DNA of 64,000 nucleotides from Apoderus coryli (Eukaryota > Arthropoda > Insecta > Coleoptera > Attelabidae). Shown piece after piece: positions 21,614-33,041 of this stretch; the first letter of the stretch is position 1; every line of letters begins with the position of its first letter. Under the pieces are notes generated by a model. That model was not told the origin of the DNA, made no database searches, and saw nothing but the letters and a program-made list of their open reading frames with translations. Where the stretch lies: the NCBI GenBank assembly GCA_911728435.2, contig OU452201.1, positions 14,260,001 through 14,324,000 on the forward strand, read 5' to 3'. The translations under genes and the position numbers were made by a program.

Positions 21614-24600
21614 TGGCAAAACCGCTATACGAATTGTAAACTAGTCTACTTACTGTACATACTCCGCCGGTGAGCGGTTGAGATTTTCGTTCTTCCACTG
21701 ATTTTCTAGGGATTGGGACTATTTTTGACAAATATTTAGGGACATTTGGAAAAATAGATGGGTTTAAGTTTAGGTTTATAGGAAATATATGTTAAAGTTT
21801 GAAGGCAATTATCCTACCGTATTATTTGGCTCTCAGGAAAGCGTTTACAACAAACTACCACGGTCTTTGACGGGTTAAAATTAGATCTAGGAATATCTTT
21901 GGAAGTAGAAAAACTGTTATTAGTTTGATATTTTGCTCTTGTTTTAATGCGCTACTCTAATTCGATTTTCATCCAGTACACAGCTTATTAAAAACGACTA
22001 CGAACCAAGAATCAGAAATAAAAAAATCAGGTACTTCGATAAAAATCCAGCTAAATTTAGTAATAATAAAAATCACCCTATATATTATCTTTTTCATTTG
22101 ATGAATCGTAAAAGTGGCAAATAGGATCTAAAAAATGTTTTTCCAATCTCTGGCAAAAAATTATCAAGAAAGAGTGTACTTTCCAATCGGTCGAAAAAAC
22201 AAATACATGTTTAACTTCAGACGGCCCACCTCGTAAAAGGGCACACCACTTTAATAAAAAAAAAACGAAGCCAGTGAAAGTTAAAAAAAAAAATGAAGCC
22301 GAAAAATTAGAACAAGTTCTTTTGTTATTTACTTATTCTATTTTTCTTTGTACCGTAAACAATATTACCTCTTAATCAAAGCTTGTACAAAACCATGTCT
22401 TTGATATGTATTACACATTTTTCCTTGTGGACATCGCCCAAGAGACCTATGTAGCAAATTGAAACAAAAGAGTTTCGGTATAAAGTAATAGACTTTACTA
22501 TGGTCAATAACGTTTTACAACTGAGCAACTCCTAGAATCGTGCACCGTATACATTAAATCCCTAAAGAACGCGGAGGTCACTGTGTTATCATCTAATTTA
22601 AACTGTTGGAAGTTGGGGAAAATTCTGGCTAAATATGTCTGTAGGTAATAAATTTGGATTTAACCTTATATACCATTGCCAGTTATTTAAGAACGTGAGT
22701 CAAAGTTGATTACATAGATATTTAATGTAAAATTTGATTTATAAAAATTGAAAAGTTGTCGTCTTTAGGCTATTCAATTAATTTAGTTCATGTAAATTTA
22801 ATTACCATTATCTCATTTAATAATGTCTGTGATAAGAGTATTTGAAATTTATAGGTCAACATAAATTTAAGTAGAAGACCTGGAAGCGAAAAAGAAGAAA
22901 AAATTACACGCAAATTCCTACTTTATATAGTGACTATTTAGTCACATTAAATTTTAATAATTTTATGCAAGCTATCGTTTCAGGTCTTCACCTAAGTCAT
23001 TGATTAAACGTTGTTATAAAATATGTACATAACTTATTTTTCTTACAAATATATGTACAATATAGGCAAACAGGAGTTTAGCTGAATATTTTCTTTTTAA
23101 ATTCTTTAACTGATTTACTGTTTTTTTATACATAAATTGTTTTCTTTGTTTAATCTTATATTTTTGTGCTTTCAAAATTAATCTTTTTCTTTAATTTCGT
23201 AATAATAATCAAGGGCTTTATTTTCTATTGGAGTTTCAGTTCGGCTTTAGATAAACTATAACCATGTGTTTGGCTAATTAATATATTATACGAGTATTAC
23301 TTCATACATTCTCTATTTTAATCATAAACTTAAAATAAAAGATATTCCTTCTATTAACAATTTCCCGATAAAACCGCATTATTAATAAAATGACATTGTT
23401 CTTCACCTTATGGCATTTTGAGACATATTTCAGTGCGTGTTTTGTGAGTTGTCTTGGCCGAGGAAATAATAAATTAGGGGTATATCCCTGACCAGCAAAA
23501 GAAGAACCCTAAAGCTGGCATATCGTTTGTGCTGGTAATTCTTAAGCCTACCACTCGTTTAATTGCGCAGGTCAAATTTAAATCACTCACTTGAGAACTA
23601 TCGAATATAGTTTTTTGTAACTAAAATCTTGTCTTAAACACAATACACAATAGGAATAAAAAATTTTTATTTTACCTTTCAGACCTGTCAGGTGCTTTTT
23701 AACACTAATGTTAAATATATTAAAACTGCAGTTTAATTTGAAAATGGCACAACAAATTATTATTAGACTTATTACAGTTCTAAGTTATTTTTTTTAATTA
23801 TACATATTTTTAGCAATAGAAGTAATTTGTTTTTATATTTTAATTTGTTACAAATATTTCCAAATAACAAAGGGACCTTGAGAACCCTCATTTAAATAAA
23901 AACCACCCAACCAAAAATTACCTATAAAAATAAAATATCTCGAAAACCAAACGAGAAAGTCTTTTCATGAAAAAATGTACATCATTGAGATCCATAACTA
24001 ACCTATAACGTAGTAGGTGGGAAAAAGCACACAAAAATGGTAAAGCTAAATTTTTTATTTTATTCGTAGTATTGATGAAAGTTATACAAACAAATGATCG
24101 TGTCTTCTCACTCCCAACACGTCATAATGACATCGAAAAACAATTTTTATTGCAAGTTCTTAAAGTATAGATATTACTAGAATTTCCATAATATTTATTT
24201 ACACAACAACGCAGCCTTAGGTCTTATATAAACTTTCTGACATTCTGATCATTTAAGGAGTTTATTGAACAATTAATTATTTATCACTAAAGACCATTTC
24301 TATTTCAATATAAATGCGGTGCCTCGTTAGATGATTATTTCCATCTAATCTAACATTCCCCGATGTATACAGAATACAACACAAACTTTGAAATAATACT
24401 ATTCACATATCAATGTGCATAGCTTCCAAATATTTTCCCATGTTCAAATGGGATCTATAAAATTATATAACGTATTTGGTTCCCATAATTTTAAATAACC
24501 ATGTCGAGAGCGATCCAGACGCTCTCGGATAAATTGAATGTCGTACGAGTATGATTTCAGAAATATTTTAAATAATATAAAAAACAATAAATAAATAAAT

Positions 24601-26239
24601 ATTTTATGCAAATTGAAATAAAAACCGAGACACCGGTGAGTTTCTAACCCAACTTCTCTCGTTTGCCGGGCGAGTGATGTTTTCTTTATATCAGTGGAAT
24701 AATTCAAGGTCTCAACTTAGTTGAGTATCCGTCTTTGTTTATATTTATTTGCAGCTTGTATGAGAAATATAATATTTCTTCCATTCATTGATATACCATA
24801 ATTATATTACTTAAAGAACTGCCATCATTATTGAACAAAACACTCAAACCGAAAAATTAAAGTAGACAAGTATCCTTTTGCATTTTATTTGTATTTTAGG
24901 TCCAAGTAGTACCATATCTTTCACGTAAGATATGGCCTTCCTATAAACTTTTAAATCACTGAAAATAATGGCTGCAAATGAAACAATTTATCTACAATAA
25001 ATAAAATTAAAATGGCCGTAGTTTTTTGATATTTAATAGCTAACACCGGTCAACAGTGAAGACTCTAGGTAGGAAGTTTTATCTTTTTTTTTTTAGTAAT
25101 TTCAAATTAGCTATTGCGAGACTGTTTTAAAAATACATTTTGAACATATTCCAAGTGGTAACCCCGGTATCAATATCAGCACTTGTTTCCCTATATAATA
25201 TAGAACATCCACCTAATAGGCGGTATATCCAGAGGCAATGTTATATTCAAGCTCCAGGAATTTACGAATTCTCGACTATACAATTTATAAACTGTATCCA
25301 ATGTCCCAAAATGAACCCGCAAATAATGGGGCATTGTTTATTATTTGCTGATTTAAATTGTCACCCGTTTGCCACTATACCACCTATAAACAAAGCGGTA
25401 AAACGTATTATACTGCTTTATAATAATATGGGGTTAGTGAAAATGACAATTATTACGATTATTGTGGTCTTAAAAAGGTGTTTTAATTGCTATGCTTATA
25501 TATACTATCGGTATATCGGGACATATTTTGTTTCATTTTAGGTCTGTTATAAATGCATAATCTCCAACACATAACTGAACTCCACGATTAGTGGAGGGTA
25601 CAGGGTTGTTAGATTGCGTGGCGTAAAATATGGGGACTTTTCACAATAAGTCCATGAGGCTGCAGTGAAACCGGGGAGTTTCCAAAAAAGAAAAAAAATC
25701 CGTAATATTTTTCTTTCATCCAGCTTGTCCGTCCAATTTGATAAAATTGTCTAAAATAGAGACATAATTTTAGATATTCTCCTTTGGAGTAATTAAAACC
25801 ACAATATCCTGCTTGTAAGCTATACTAACAAGTGATATCCTTGTCATTAAAATTTTCTAAAGCCTTTCGTCATTTTTTTCCAAAACTCAAACATCCACTA
25901 TCTTTAAAGCTAAAGCGTATGATTGAATTCAAAGCCTAAAACTATGCTTCAATAGAGAAATATTGAAACCACCAGTAAACTATTACTTACACAATTAATT
26001 TTTTTAACTAAAAATTGAATTAAAATGCACAAACAAATAAAAATATTCTAGAAGGAAACGATGATGACCCAAGGAAATCGGTTTCTTCCTTGAGTGATCA
26101 CCATTTATAACTTATTTGCAAGTGTAATTTTATTAAAGAAAATTTAAATATAACAATCTGATCCAATATGATAAATAAAAAGTATTCATATTCAATAACC
26201 ATAATGTTATTATTTTAATATACAATTTGTCAAAAGATT
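21614..26239. other. non-coding stretch
   Basis: Mostly featureless AT-rich DNA. A perfect 8-bp hairpin (CGAGAGCG...CGCTCTCG) lies at 24503-24525 next to a GC-richer block at 24630-24680. The 133-codon ORF at 25140-25541 begins at TTG and matches nothing I know. CAAGGAA...TTCCTTG near 26070 is a simple hairpin. Confidence 0.45.
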
Positions 26240-26341
26240 TGAATTATAATTAAAATTCTGAAAATTATTATAATAAGGATGAATACATTACGTCTGCTCC
26301 ACAAATGAATATTATATATTTGTTCATAATCAATTAACATT

Positions 26342-26384
26342 TACCATGCATGTTTCGAGAAACGTGTTCTCATCTTCAGTGGTA
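26342..26384 (-). ncRNA. hammerhead ribozyme-like motif, array unit 1
   Basis: Minus strand: TACCA | CTGAAGA | T | GAGAA...TTCTC | GAAA | ACATGC | A | TGGTA. Stem I has 5 bp. The core has U7 changed to A, a tolerated position, and the stem III palindrome is broken by one base. Confidence 0.6.
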
Positions 26385-26641
26385 TGTAATGGGGGAATTA
26401 CAGAAAGCTATATCGATTCTCTAATCAAATGTATATCATAATTCAGAAAATTCTTAAGGTAATTTTTACTTTACTCACCATTTGTGAAAAAGAAATTATC
26501 ATTAAATTACTTGGAATTCATTAAAATGTTAGTTATAAAATAAAATTAAATGTAAAATTATTATGTATATAAATCAAACGACGTCTGCTCCACAAAATAA
26601 ATATATTTCTATATCAAAGATCACGGCACATTGCCTATGTG

Positions 26642-26686
26642 AGTCAGACATGTTTCGAGAAAATTAAATTCTCATCATCAGTGACT
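26642..26686 (-). ncRNA. hammerhead ribozyme motif, array unit 2
   Basis: Minus strand: AGTCA | CTGATGA | T | GAGAA...TTCTC | GAAA | ACATGT | C | TGACT. Stem I has 5 bp, and the ACATGT palindrome as stem III suggests activity as a dimer. The TGTC end gives a GUC cleavage triplet. Confidence 0.75.
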
Positions 26687-26943
26687 ACAAGGTACAAGAT
26701 AAACAATTTCAGTTTTACCAATGTAATATATTCATTTTGTGAAAAAAGGTTTTGTGAAGATTTTATGTAAATTAAAGTTAAAACATTGTTTTATATGAAT
26801 TCAAAATCAAAATAAACATTTTTAAACTATATTTGAGATTAAAATTGGAAGAGGAGCGATGATTATGTATATAAATCAAACGACGTCTGCTCCACAAAAT
26901 AAATATATTTCTATATCAAAGATCATGGCACATTGCCTATGTC

Positions 26944-26988
26944 AGTCAGATATGTTTCGAGAAAATTAAATTCTCATCATCAGTGACT
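26944..26988 (-). ncRNA. hammerhead ribozyme motif, array unit 3
   Basis: Same as unit 2 except that ACATGT reads ACATAT, which weakens the stem III palindrome. Stem I AGTCA/TGACT is intact. Confidence 0.7.
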
Positions 26989-27049
26989 ATCATTATTTAA
27001 TGGCATAATGTAAAGTACAAAAATAGGCATTATGCCATTAAATAATGAT

Positions 27050-27094
27050 AGTCACTGATGATGAGAATTTAATTTTCTCGAAACATATCTGACT
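27050..27094 (+). ncRNA. hammerhead ribozyme motif, inverted copy of unit 3
   Basis: Exact inverted duplicate of the unit 3 motif: CTGATGA at 27055-27061, stem I AGTCA/TGACT. Confidence 0.7.
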
Positions 27095-27296
27095 GACATA
27101 GGCAATGTGCCATGATCTTTGATATAGAAATATATTTATTTTGTGGAGCAGACGTCGTTTGATTTATATACATAATCATCGCTCCTCTTTGCATGGATTA
27201 TTTCATAAAATGTAAAATTATTATGTTATGTGGTTGATGCAACCATAGCTTTAAACTGATTATATATCACGAATGTGTGCAACATTTGAAAATGGC

Positions 27297-27360
27297 ACTC
27301 TTGAAACGTCCGGTCCAGCTTCTTCAGAGCAATTTTGCGTGAGCGCGGTTAAACTGTTTT
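27297..27360 (-). repeat. decayed hammerhead-type repeat, second subfamily
   Basis: The minus strand has CTCTGAAGAAGCTGG...CCGG-ACGTTTC preceded by CGCTCACGCAAAATTG. It is clearly related to 56946-57020, which has CTGATGAAGCTGA...TCAGC-GAAACG. The GAAA element is lost here. Confidence 0.5.
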
Positions 27361-27656
27361 TCATTGCAAGTTATTTATTCCTACCTCAAACAAAGAGAAA
27401 CATACAGAAACCAATAATACATAAATTTTTCTATTGCTTTCATATAAAACTAAACATATATGCAATGCCTGAGCTTTTAGAAAGGCATTATCCTGTCTAT
27501 ATTTTAGGTATAGGTAAATAAATGCAGTCTGCAAACCTACAGTGTTTCCCTGTACGCGTGAGCTGTATTTGTTTATTTGTAATTCTGTTTATGTGTAGAG
27601 TATCTGTTTTGTCAAGCGCCTTTTCATATCTTTAATAGTATTTACTAATAGAGGTA

Positions 27657-27748
27657 ATGAGTATTTATTGCTCTCCTGTGGAAGGTTGTTCGCCTGGAGC
27701 GGGAAATCCAGGAATGTCGTTTTTTCGATGTCCAAAAGAACCGGAAAG
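27657..27748 (+). CDS. candidate THAP-domain first exon
   Basis: ATG 27657 opens a frame reading MSIYCSPVEGCSPGAG, then GMSFFRCPKEPE, and ends at a donor AAAG|GTACGT (27748/27749) in phase 2. THAP zinc fingers start with a Cys pair near the N-terminus and then FFRFPKDPER; here the Phe of FRFP is Cys. The split after PxxPER is a usual exon boundary. The second zinc-ligand half (W...C..HF) was not found downstream, so it lies beyond a long intron or is missing. THAP proteins bind DNA, and the family includes P-element transposases, so this may be host or transposon-derived. Confidence 0.5.
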
Positions 27749-29273
27749 GTACGTACAAATTATATTATTTACGTAGCCATCTTTTAAAATTGAATGCTTT
27801 TATGGAGAATCACATATTTTATAGTCGCATGGTTTTCGATCCATTTTGTGGCATTTCCTTATGATTACGAAATATTATACAAATCTTTGTGATTACTATA
27901 TAATATCATTGTAGGTACATTAGGGTTACGATAGAATTTACAATTAAATTTATCAATCTTATCAACAAAAATACAGAAATATAATAAAGTCTTATGGTAA
28001 AAGTAAGTTTCGCTAAATCAAATATGTTAAACCATTTATAAGAAGTACCTAGATTTAGTGAACACATAATAAAACTATAAAAGACAATAATCCCGTCTTT
28101 TTTTAATCCATATGCATTCTTAAAACCGCTATACCTACTACACTTCGAGTCAAAATTATCGCACTAACTTCCAAAAATTGTCTACAATATTTTAAAATAT
28201 AATAAGTAGTAGTAATGATTATACATATAATTTGAATAAATACAAATGAAGTGTGTATGTTAATAGTCTATACCCAGTTAACTTTATCTAAAATATATTT
28301 ATATTATACCTGCTTAGATTGAAATAGTAATTCATGTTTTAATTGGTTATTCAATAAATTTGCTGCATTTGAAAAAATATTGTAATTACCTTAATATTTG
28401 TTTTTATTAAAATTTGGATCATTATTAATCTGATTTTAAATCATTCCATATTTTTCACTCACTCACGCATGTTAGTTTTAGTGTCAAGTTAACCGTTTTT
28501 TGACGTAACAGAAAAGTATACAGCGTCCATCATGCAGTAGATGAACGTAATTGCATACGTTTTTCTTGTACAACCAGTATACTATTCACTTTTTAAATTT
28601 TTTTGTTTAATTTTGTGAAATTACAATCTTCATCTTCCATGATTACTTGTAATTTCTACAACGTATACTTGGTTCCCGATATATGTACTTATGTTTCCTT
28701 TAAATGAAAACTATACCGTTCGGTATATGACATACTTTATTTAAATCAATTTGCATAATATTTCAGTATAAATGCTTTCTATGCAACCCGGAATGTAAAA
28801 CCTGTTTTTTATATTACAAATAGCTCTTATATGCGACAATAAAAATACCTTTTTTTTTTTAAATTACCGACTAAACTGATATAAACTTTGCCGGATTGTA
28901 GTAGTAAACGCTAAGACTGATTAAAGGTTTAAAGTTTAAAAAAGCCATAAATATTTTATATACACTAACTCCAAATAGAATACTGTCACGAAAAGTATCG
29001 AAAAAAGATCAAGACCTACACGGTAACTGACTGAATTAAAATTAAAAACATGTAATAGTATATGAAAAAAGAAAAATAGTTAGATGTTTTCAAATAAACA
29101 CTAGTGGTTCCTAGTAAAAATTGATAATAATAATAATAAATTGATAATTTGTCAATGTAAAGGTTTTAAAATGAAGTGTATGTTCTATAATGAAGTTTTG
29201 GAAATGTATGTTAATTTATTAAAACTAATGAGAATTGTTATTAGCTGTTTTTGATTGTGATTCGTTTTTCGAT
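27749..29273. other. non-coding; possible intron of the THAP-like gene
   Basis: No ORF, RNA or repeat is supportable. Confidence 0.4.
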
Positions 29274-29316
29274 TATACCTGAACAAGGCAATAATGCGTT
29301 GCCGAAACGTTGTATA
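29274..29316 (+). ncRNA. hammerhead-like motif, core mutated
   Basis: TATAC | CTGAACA | A | GGCAA...TTGCC | GAAA | ACGT | T | GTATA. Both helices are perfect (stem I 5 bp, stem II 5 bp), but the core G8 is C, which should abolish cleavage. Confidence 0.55.
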
Positions 29317-32125
29317 CATAATATAAAAAAAGAGAAAGAACTGACATGAAATAACAAAAATTATTTCAACTACAATCTGTTTTTATTAGACCCTCATCCC
29401 AATCAAGAATTCCATTTATTAAATATATTATTTTCCAGCAACTACCAATACATATAATGTTGCGGCAATCTTATCGATTGACAACTGACATTTAGGTGAC
29501 AAATTTTGGTTTAAGCGCTACTAGGGAGTTCTGAAATAATCTTTATAAATTCAGTGAGACGAGGTTGGTTTACGGATCTGCGTACACAGACACTTTATGT
29601 GGTTCATATAATATGTTTATGTTTCGCCCAATAGATTATTCTTTATGAAGTCGGTGATTTTCTGAGCGAACTTTGGTAGAGTACATCGTAGCATTGAGAT
29701 TATTTAATTTCGAAGTATCTATGCATATAGATTGCGTCCCCGCATGTTTATATAACAGAGGCGAATTTAGGAGTAGGTCTATGCATTAAGACAATTTTAC
29801 CTCATGTAGAAAAATGTTCAAATTAGCGTCGCATTAGTCCATTTACGTCCTACTAACCCTATTTTATATAAATAGTTTGCTTTCGTTTGAATTTACATCA
29901 ATTTTGATTGTAACCCAACCCAGGCAAATTGTTTTAAAATTTTATTTACCATCAAAAAGATTTTGTTTTTTTTTGCTTGTCAACCGTAAAACATTTAATA
30001 AAATTAAACCAGTATTTTAATTGCAAATGCGTGTTTCTGCCGATTTTAATTTAAATAATTTAAACGTGTTTATGCATAGGTTATTTACAGAAAAAAAAAC
30101 GTTAGCATTGGTGTAACAATTTAAAAAAATGATTTATTGCTAATATCTACCAAATTGAATTTTAAATTATAAAACCGGAAATAAAAATTCACTAAATCTG
30201 TTTTATTCTGCGATTCCCATTTAAAATAATCTAGTAGGTAGGTGGAAACAAGAGCGATATACAGGGTGATTTTTATTGTAAAAAATGTCGAAACTAACAA
30301 ATACATCATTCTGGAATTTCTATGATGGTTATCATGGAGAGGAGTCTACTCAAAAGTAGCATTTGTTAAGCATGTCTTATACTAAAACCTAATAGTATAC
30401 CTTCAAAGAATTTTACTATATAGGTGTACCATAAGATAGCAAAATTCAAACTTAATGCTTAATAAAAATTCAAAATATTGCTGACACCGTATTGTCATTA
30501 GTAGCTTCAATACTTCTTTTTCTAAGCAGCTTGTATGATAATAGTTTTTTACGTTTTTAGTTGAAGTTGAAGTACAGCTTCCTATATAAATTATACCTGA
30601 CAAAGCAAAATAGATACTAACAAATACCTATCACCTCCGTTTAAGTATAAACGTAACGATACATACGAGGAGACATTTTTAATTCCGCGGAATGTATAAA
30701 TTCCAACTTGTACCATATTCGGGTCATTAGTTTTTGAACTATCCTCGATCAAGCAATTCAATCGGGAAGAAAAGTAGAGACATGGAGAAAAATCGAACAC
30801 CACGCCATTCTAAAATTCCATCTTTTCGAACTCAGATGGAATCCCATTGTTTGATTATAATGATAAAGGTGTTTCTAAAACTGGACAATACTATGCTTCA
30901 ATGCAATATTTTAGTCTATTTTGTTTTCTCATAATTGAAATGAGGGAAAGTAATTTTCTATAGAGTAAGATTAGGGGTCTAAGATCCTGTATCCTGTATG
31001 AAATATCAAACATTTTGATTGTAGGTCTTGTATGTCTTTTACTCTGACTTTAATGCAGCATCTAATTATATAGGATTGCACCTTAGATCTTATTTTATGG
31101 CAATACATAAAAGTCACAAACTTAAATTTAAAGATACTAGCTGTCTAAGATAGTATAAATAACTGTGCTTTATAGAAGAGCAACAACAAATGTAATTTAG
31201 CTAGGTAATAATAATATCAGGTATACTATACTCCGTAGCACCGAAGCAGCTATAGCTAATGTTGTTTAGGTCGGGTCGTCCGGGATTATGTAGTATATCT
31301 AGCATATATAAAGAAATATAATTTGTCAGCATTAAGGAACATTCATCCTGACATATTTTCCGTTTTTGCATTTACAGCGTTCCAGCCCGCATTTTGGATA
31401 TGCAGATGCAGAAACGGATATACGAGATGTGAAGGTGCACGGTTAAATACGTATGAAAATCAACGGTGATAACACAAATGAATTCTTTACACTTCTATAA
31501 AAGTCATGTAATACCTGTAAACTGGAAAAGTTTTATTTTATTAGAAACAGACATGGGCGTAAGGAGCACAAATAATAAACGTATACTGAAATACACATTT
31601 AAATGCATTTTAGAAGTTTGCTGTCGACGTAAGTTTAAATAGTGTGTTTGTAAGGTATTAAATTAGCCTTCCTACATGACCTTTTCAAGTAAGTCTGCCC
31701 AGACCTAAGTTTATTTAGAATTTCCCAAAAAACAAAAAAATATATCTAATGAAATAATCCATTTCGAGCTTTGACTACACTTAAAATTAAGAAGATCTTG
31801 TATAAACATAACCTTAAATATTTGTTAATAACTATTATTAATTCGCAAACTCATCTAATATGTTACTACATAAAATCTAACATAATTTCGATCGTCTGCT
31901 ATGATAACCAAAAAGATAATAAGAATAAGGCTTAGTGCCATCTACTTCATTATAAATATTTTTTAATTAATTTGTATAATTGTGTTATAAATTGAAAAAA
32001 AAAATTACAAAATGGTAAGACCACTCTTATAGTTCTAATTGTTGTAGTCACATCACCTCATCCATTTCTCTCTAATTTTAGAACATTGTATTGGTAATAC
32101 TGAGACGTTTGTTAATCTTGTATAA
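29317..32125. other. non-coding stretch
   Basis: No gene is supportable. It contains a second copy of ATTCCGCGGAAT (30682-30693) in a context shared with 11150-11175. An ATACAGGGTGAT MITE-end-like motif lies at 30256. Confidence 0.5.
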
Positions 32126-32168
32126 GTCACTGATGATGAGAAAAATTGTTTCTCGAAACATGTCTGAT
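32126..32168 (+). ncRNA. hammerhead ribozyme motif next to a gypsy fragment
   Basis: GTCA | CTGATGA (32130-32136) | T | GAGAAA...TTTCTC | GAAA | ACATGT | C | TGAT. Stem II has 6 bp and stem I has 3-4 bp. The GTGGAGCTGACGTTGTTTTG box follows at 32213. It is closely related to the 26-27 kb array. Confidence 0.72.
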
Positions 32169-32257
32169 GTAGGCAGTGTGCCTTGATGTGGTAATATAAT
32201 TATGTTTATTTTGTGGAGCTGACGTTGTTTTGATTATATACAAAAAATACTTATATT

Positions 32258-32482
32258 CCTAAGCGAAAGCGAAAAATGGTATACGATCGGAAAGCAACAG
32301 GAATCGATGTGCAACAAGGAGACTTAGTCATGATAAGCAATGAAAATCGAACGAAGTTCGACCCATGGTACAAAGGACCACATGTGATAGTGAACAGTGA
32401 GCAAAATAGTGTGAATTGTACTATTAAAGACACAAAAAACAGAGACGTGAATATCCACAAAAACAGAGTGCAGTGTATATAG
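32258..32482 (+). pseudogene. Ty3/gypsy integrase C-terminal fragment
   Basis: The frame reads PKRKRKMVYDRKATGIDV, then GDLVMISNENRTKF, WYKGPH and NRDVNIHKNRVQ, and stops at 32482. The pattern YDRK...V..GD.V......KF.P.Y.GP...V......V......VHxNR(L/V) is the C-terminal tail of gypsy-type integrase, just before the 3' LTR. Everything upstream (gag, protease, RT, integrase core) is missing. The frame begins abruptly beside the hammerhead unit, so the element is 5'-truncated at about 32255. Confidence 0.8.
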
Positions 32483-32610
32483 CCATAAACATTATTAGTA
32501 TAAGTTTTTGTATATATCCATTTAGTTATTTTTAGTTTATTTTACTCTAGGTGTATATAATAAAGCATTACCAGATAATGACCTTCATTGCTGGCCACAA
32601 TGAAGTTCAT

Positions 32611-33041
32611 TCTCCCAAAAGGAGGAGATGTGGTGCACTCAGTTTGCACCCTGTATTAACCAAGATTTCACCCTATTAAAATAAGTAATATTAGTCTTAC
32701 ATAAACAAACATAGCATAACAAATCTACAATTGTGTTATGATAATAGAATCCAAAAACACATAACAAAACAATCGTATTATAATAACATAATTCAAAACA
32801 TTAAACAAAACCATTAACAGGTGTATTTATAATAATATAATTCAAGGCGCCACACTTGACGCTGACCTAGACCTAGCACGTACATTGCCATATAAATACA
32901 GTCACCTTTATAATTAGAAATAATCAGTTAATAGATGAAAAAGATGTAAATATCATGTATTCATTGTATATAAACATTTACCATCTAAATTGTTATAAGT
33001 GTAAAATTGTTGAATATTAAGAAAAATAAAACGTTGGTCCA
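32611..33041 (+). mobile_element. gypsy polypurine tract and 3' LTR
   Basis: A purine-rich tract AAAAGGAGGAGA (32616-32628 region) directly precedes TGTGGTGCACTC, the expected LTR start. A CATATAAATACA promoter-like box lies near 32890 and AATAAA near 33026. The LTR may end at TTGGTCCA (33041), giving about 413 bp with TG...CA ends. The 5' LTR is absent, so the right end cannot be confirmed. Confidence 0.6.

Larger units (their letters stand above)
26240..27010 (-). mobile_element. retrozyme-like tandem array with hammerhead ribozymes at about 302-nt spacing
   Basis: Three head-to-tail units on the minus strand have hammerhead cores at 26342-26384, 26642-26686 and 26944-26988. Equivalent bases lie 302 nt apart for each adjacent pair. 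Units 2 and 3 are nearly identical over about 140 bp: the hammerhead, then a CACATAGGCAATGTGCC-type segment, then TTTTGTGGAGCAGACGTCGT. The DNA between cores is diverged. Predicted minus-strand cleavage after 26949 and 26647 would release a monomer of about 302 nt. Animal small retrozymes have this organisation: tandem units, each with a type I hammerhead, yielding circular RNAs. There is no ORF, so mobilisation would depend on an enzyme in trans. Confidence 0.7.
26849..27189. repeat. perfect 162-bp inverted repeat with 17-nt spacer
   Basis: The arms 26849-27010 and 27028-27189 are exact reverse complements over 162 bp, each carrying a full hammerhead unit. The spacer is 27011-27027. Perfect identity means a very recent event or an assembly or library foldback artefact. 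Confidence 0.9.

Noticed and set aside
25140..25541. 133-codon open frame
   Set aside because: Starts at TTG, no recognisable domain, composition like AT-rich random ORFs.
26050..26100. Possible fourth array unit one period left of unit 1
   Set aside because: The sequence there is a simple CAAGGAA/TTCCTTG hairpin; core elements are not in register.
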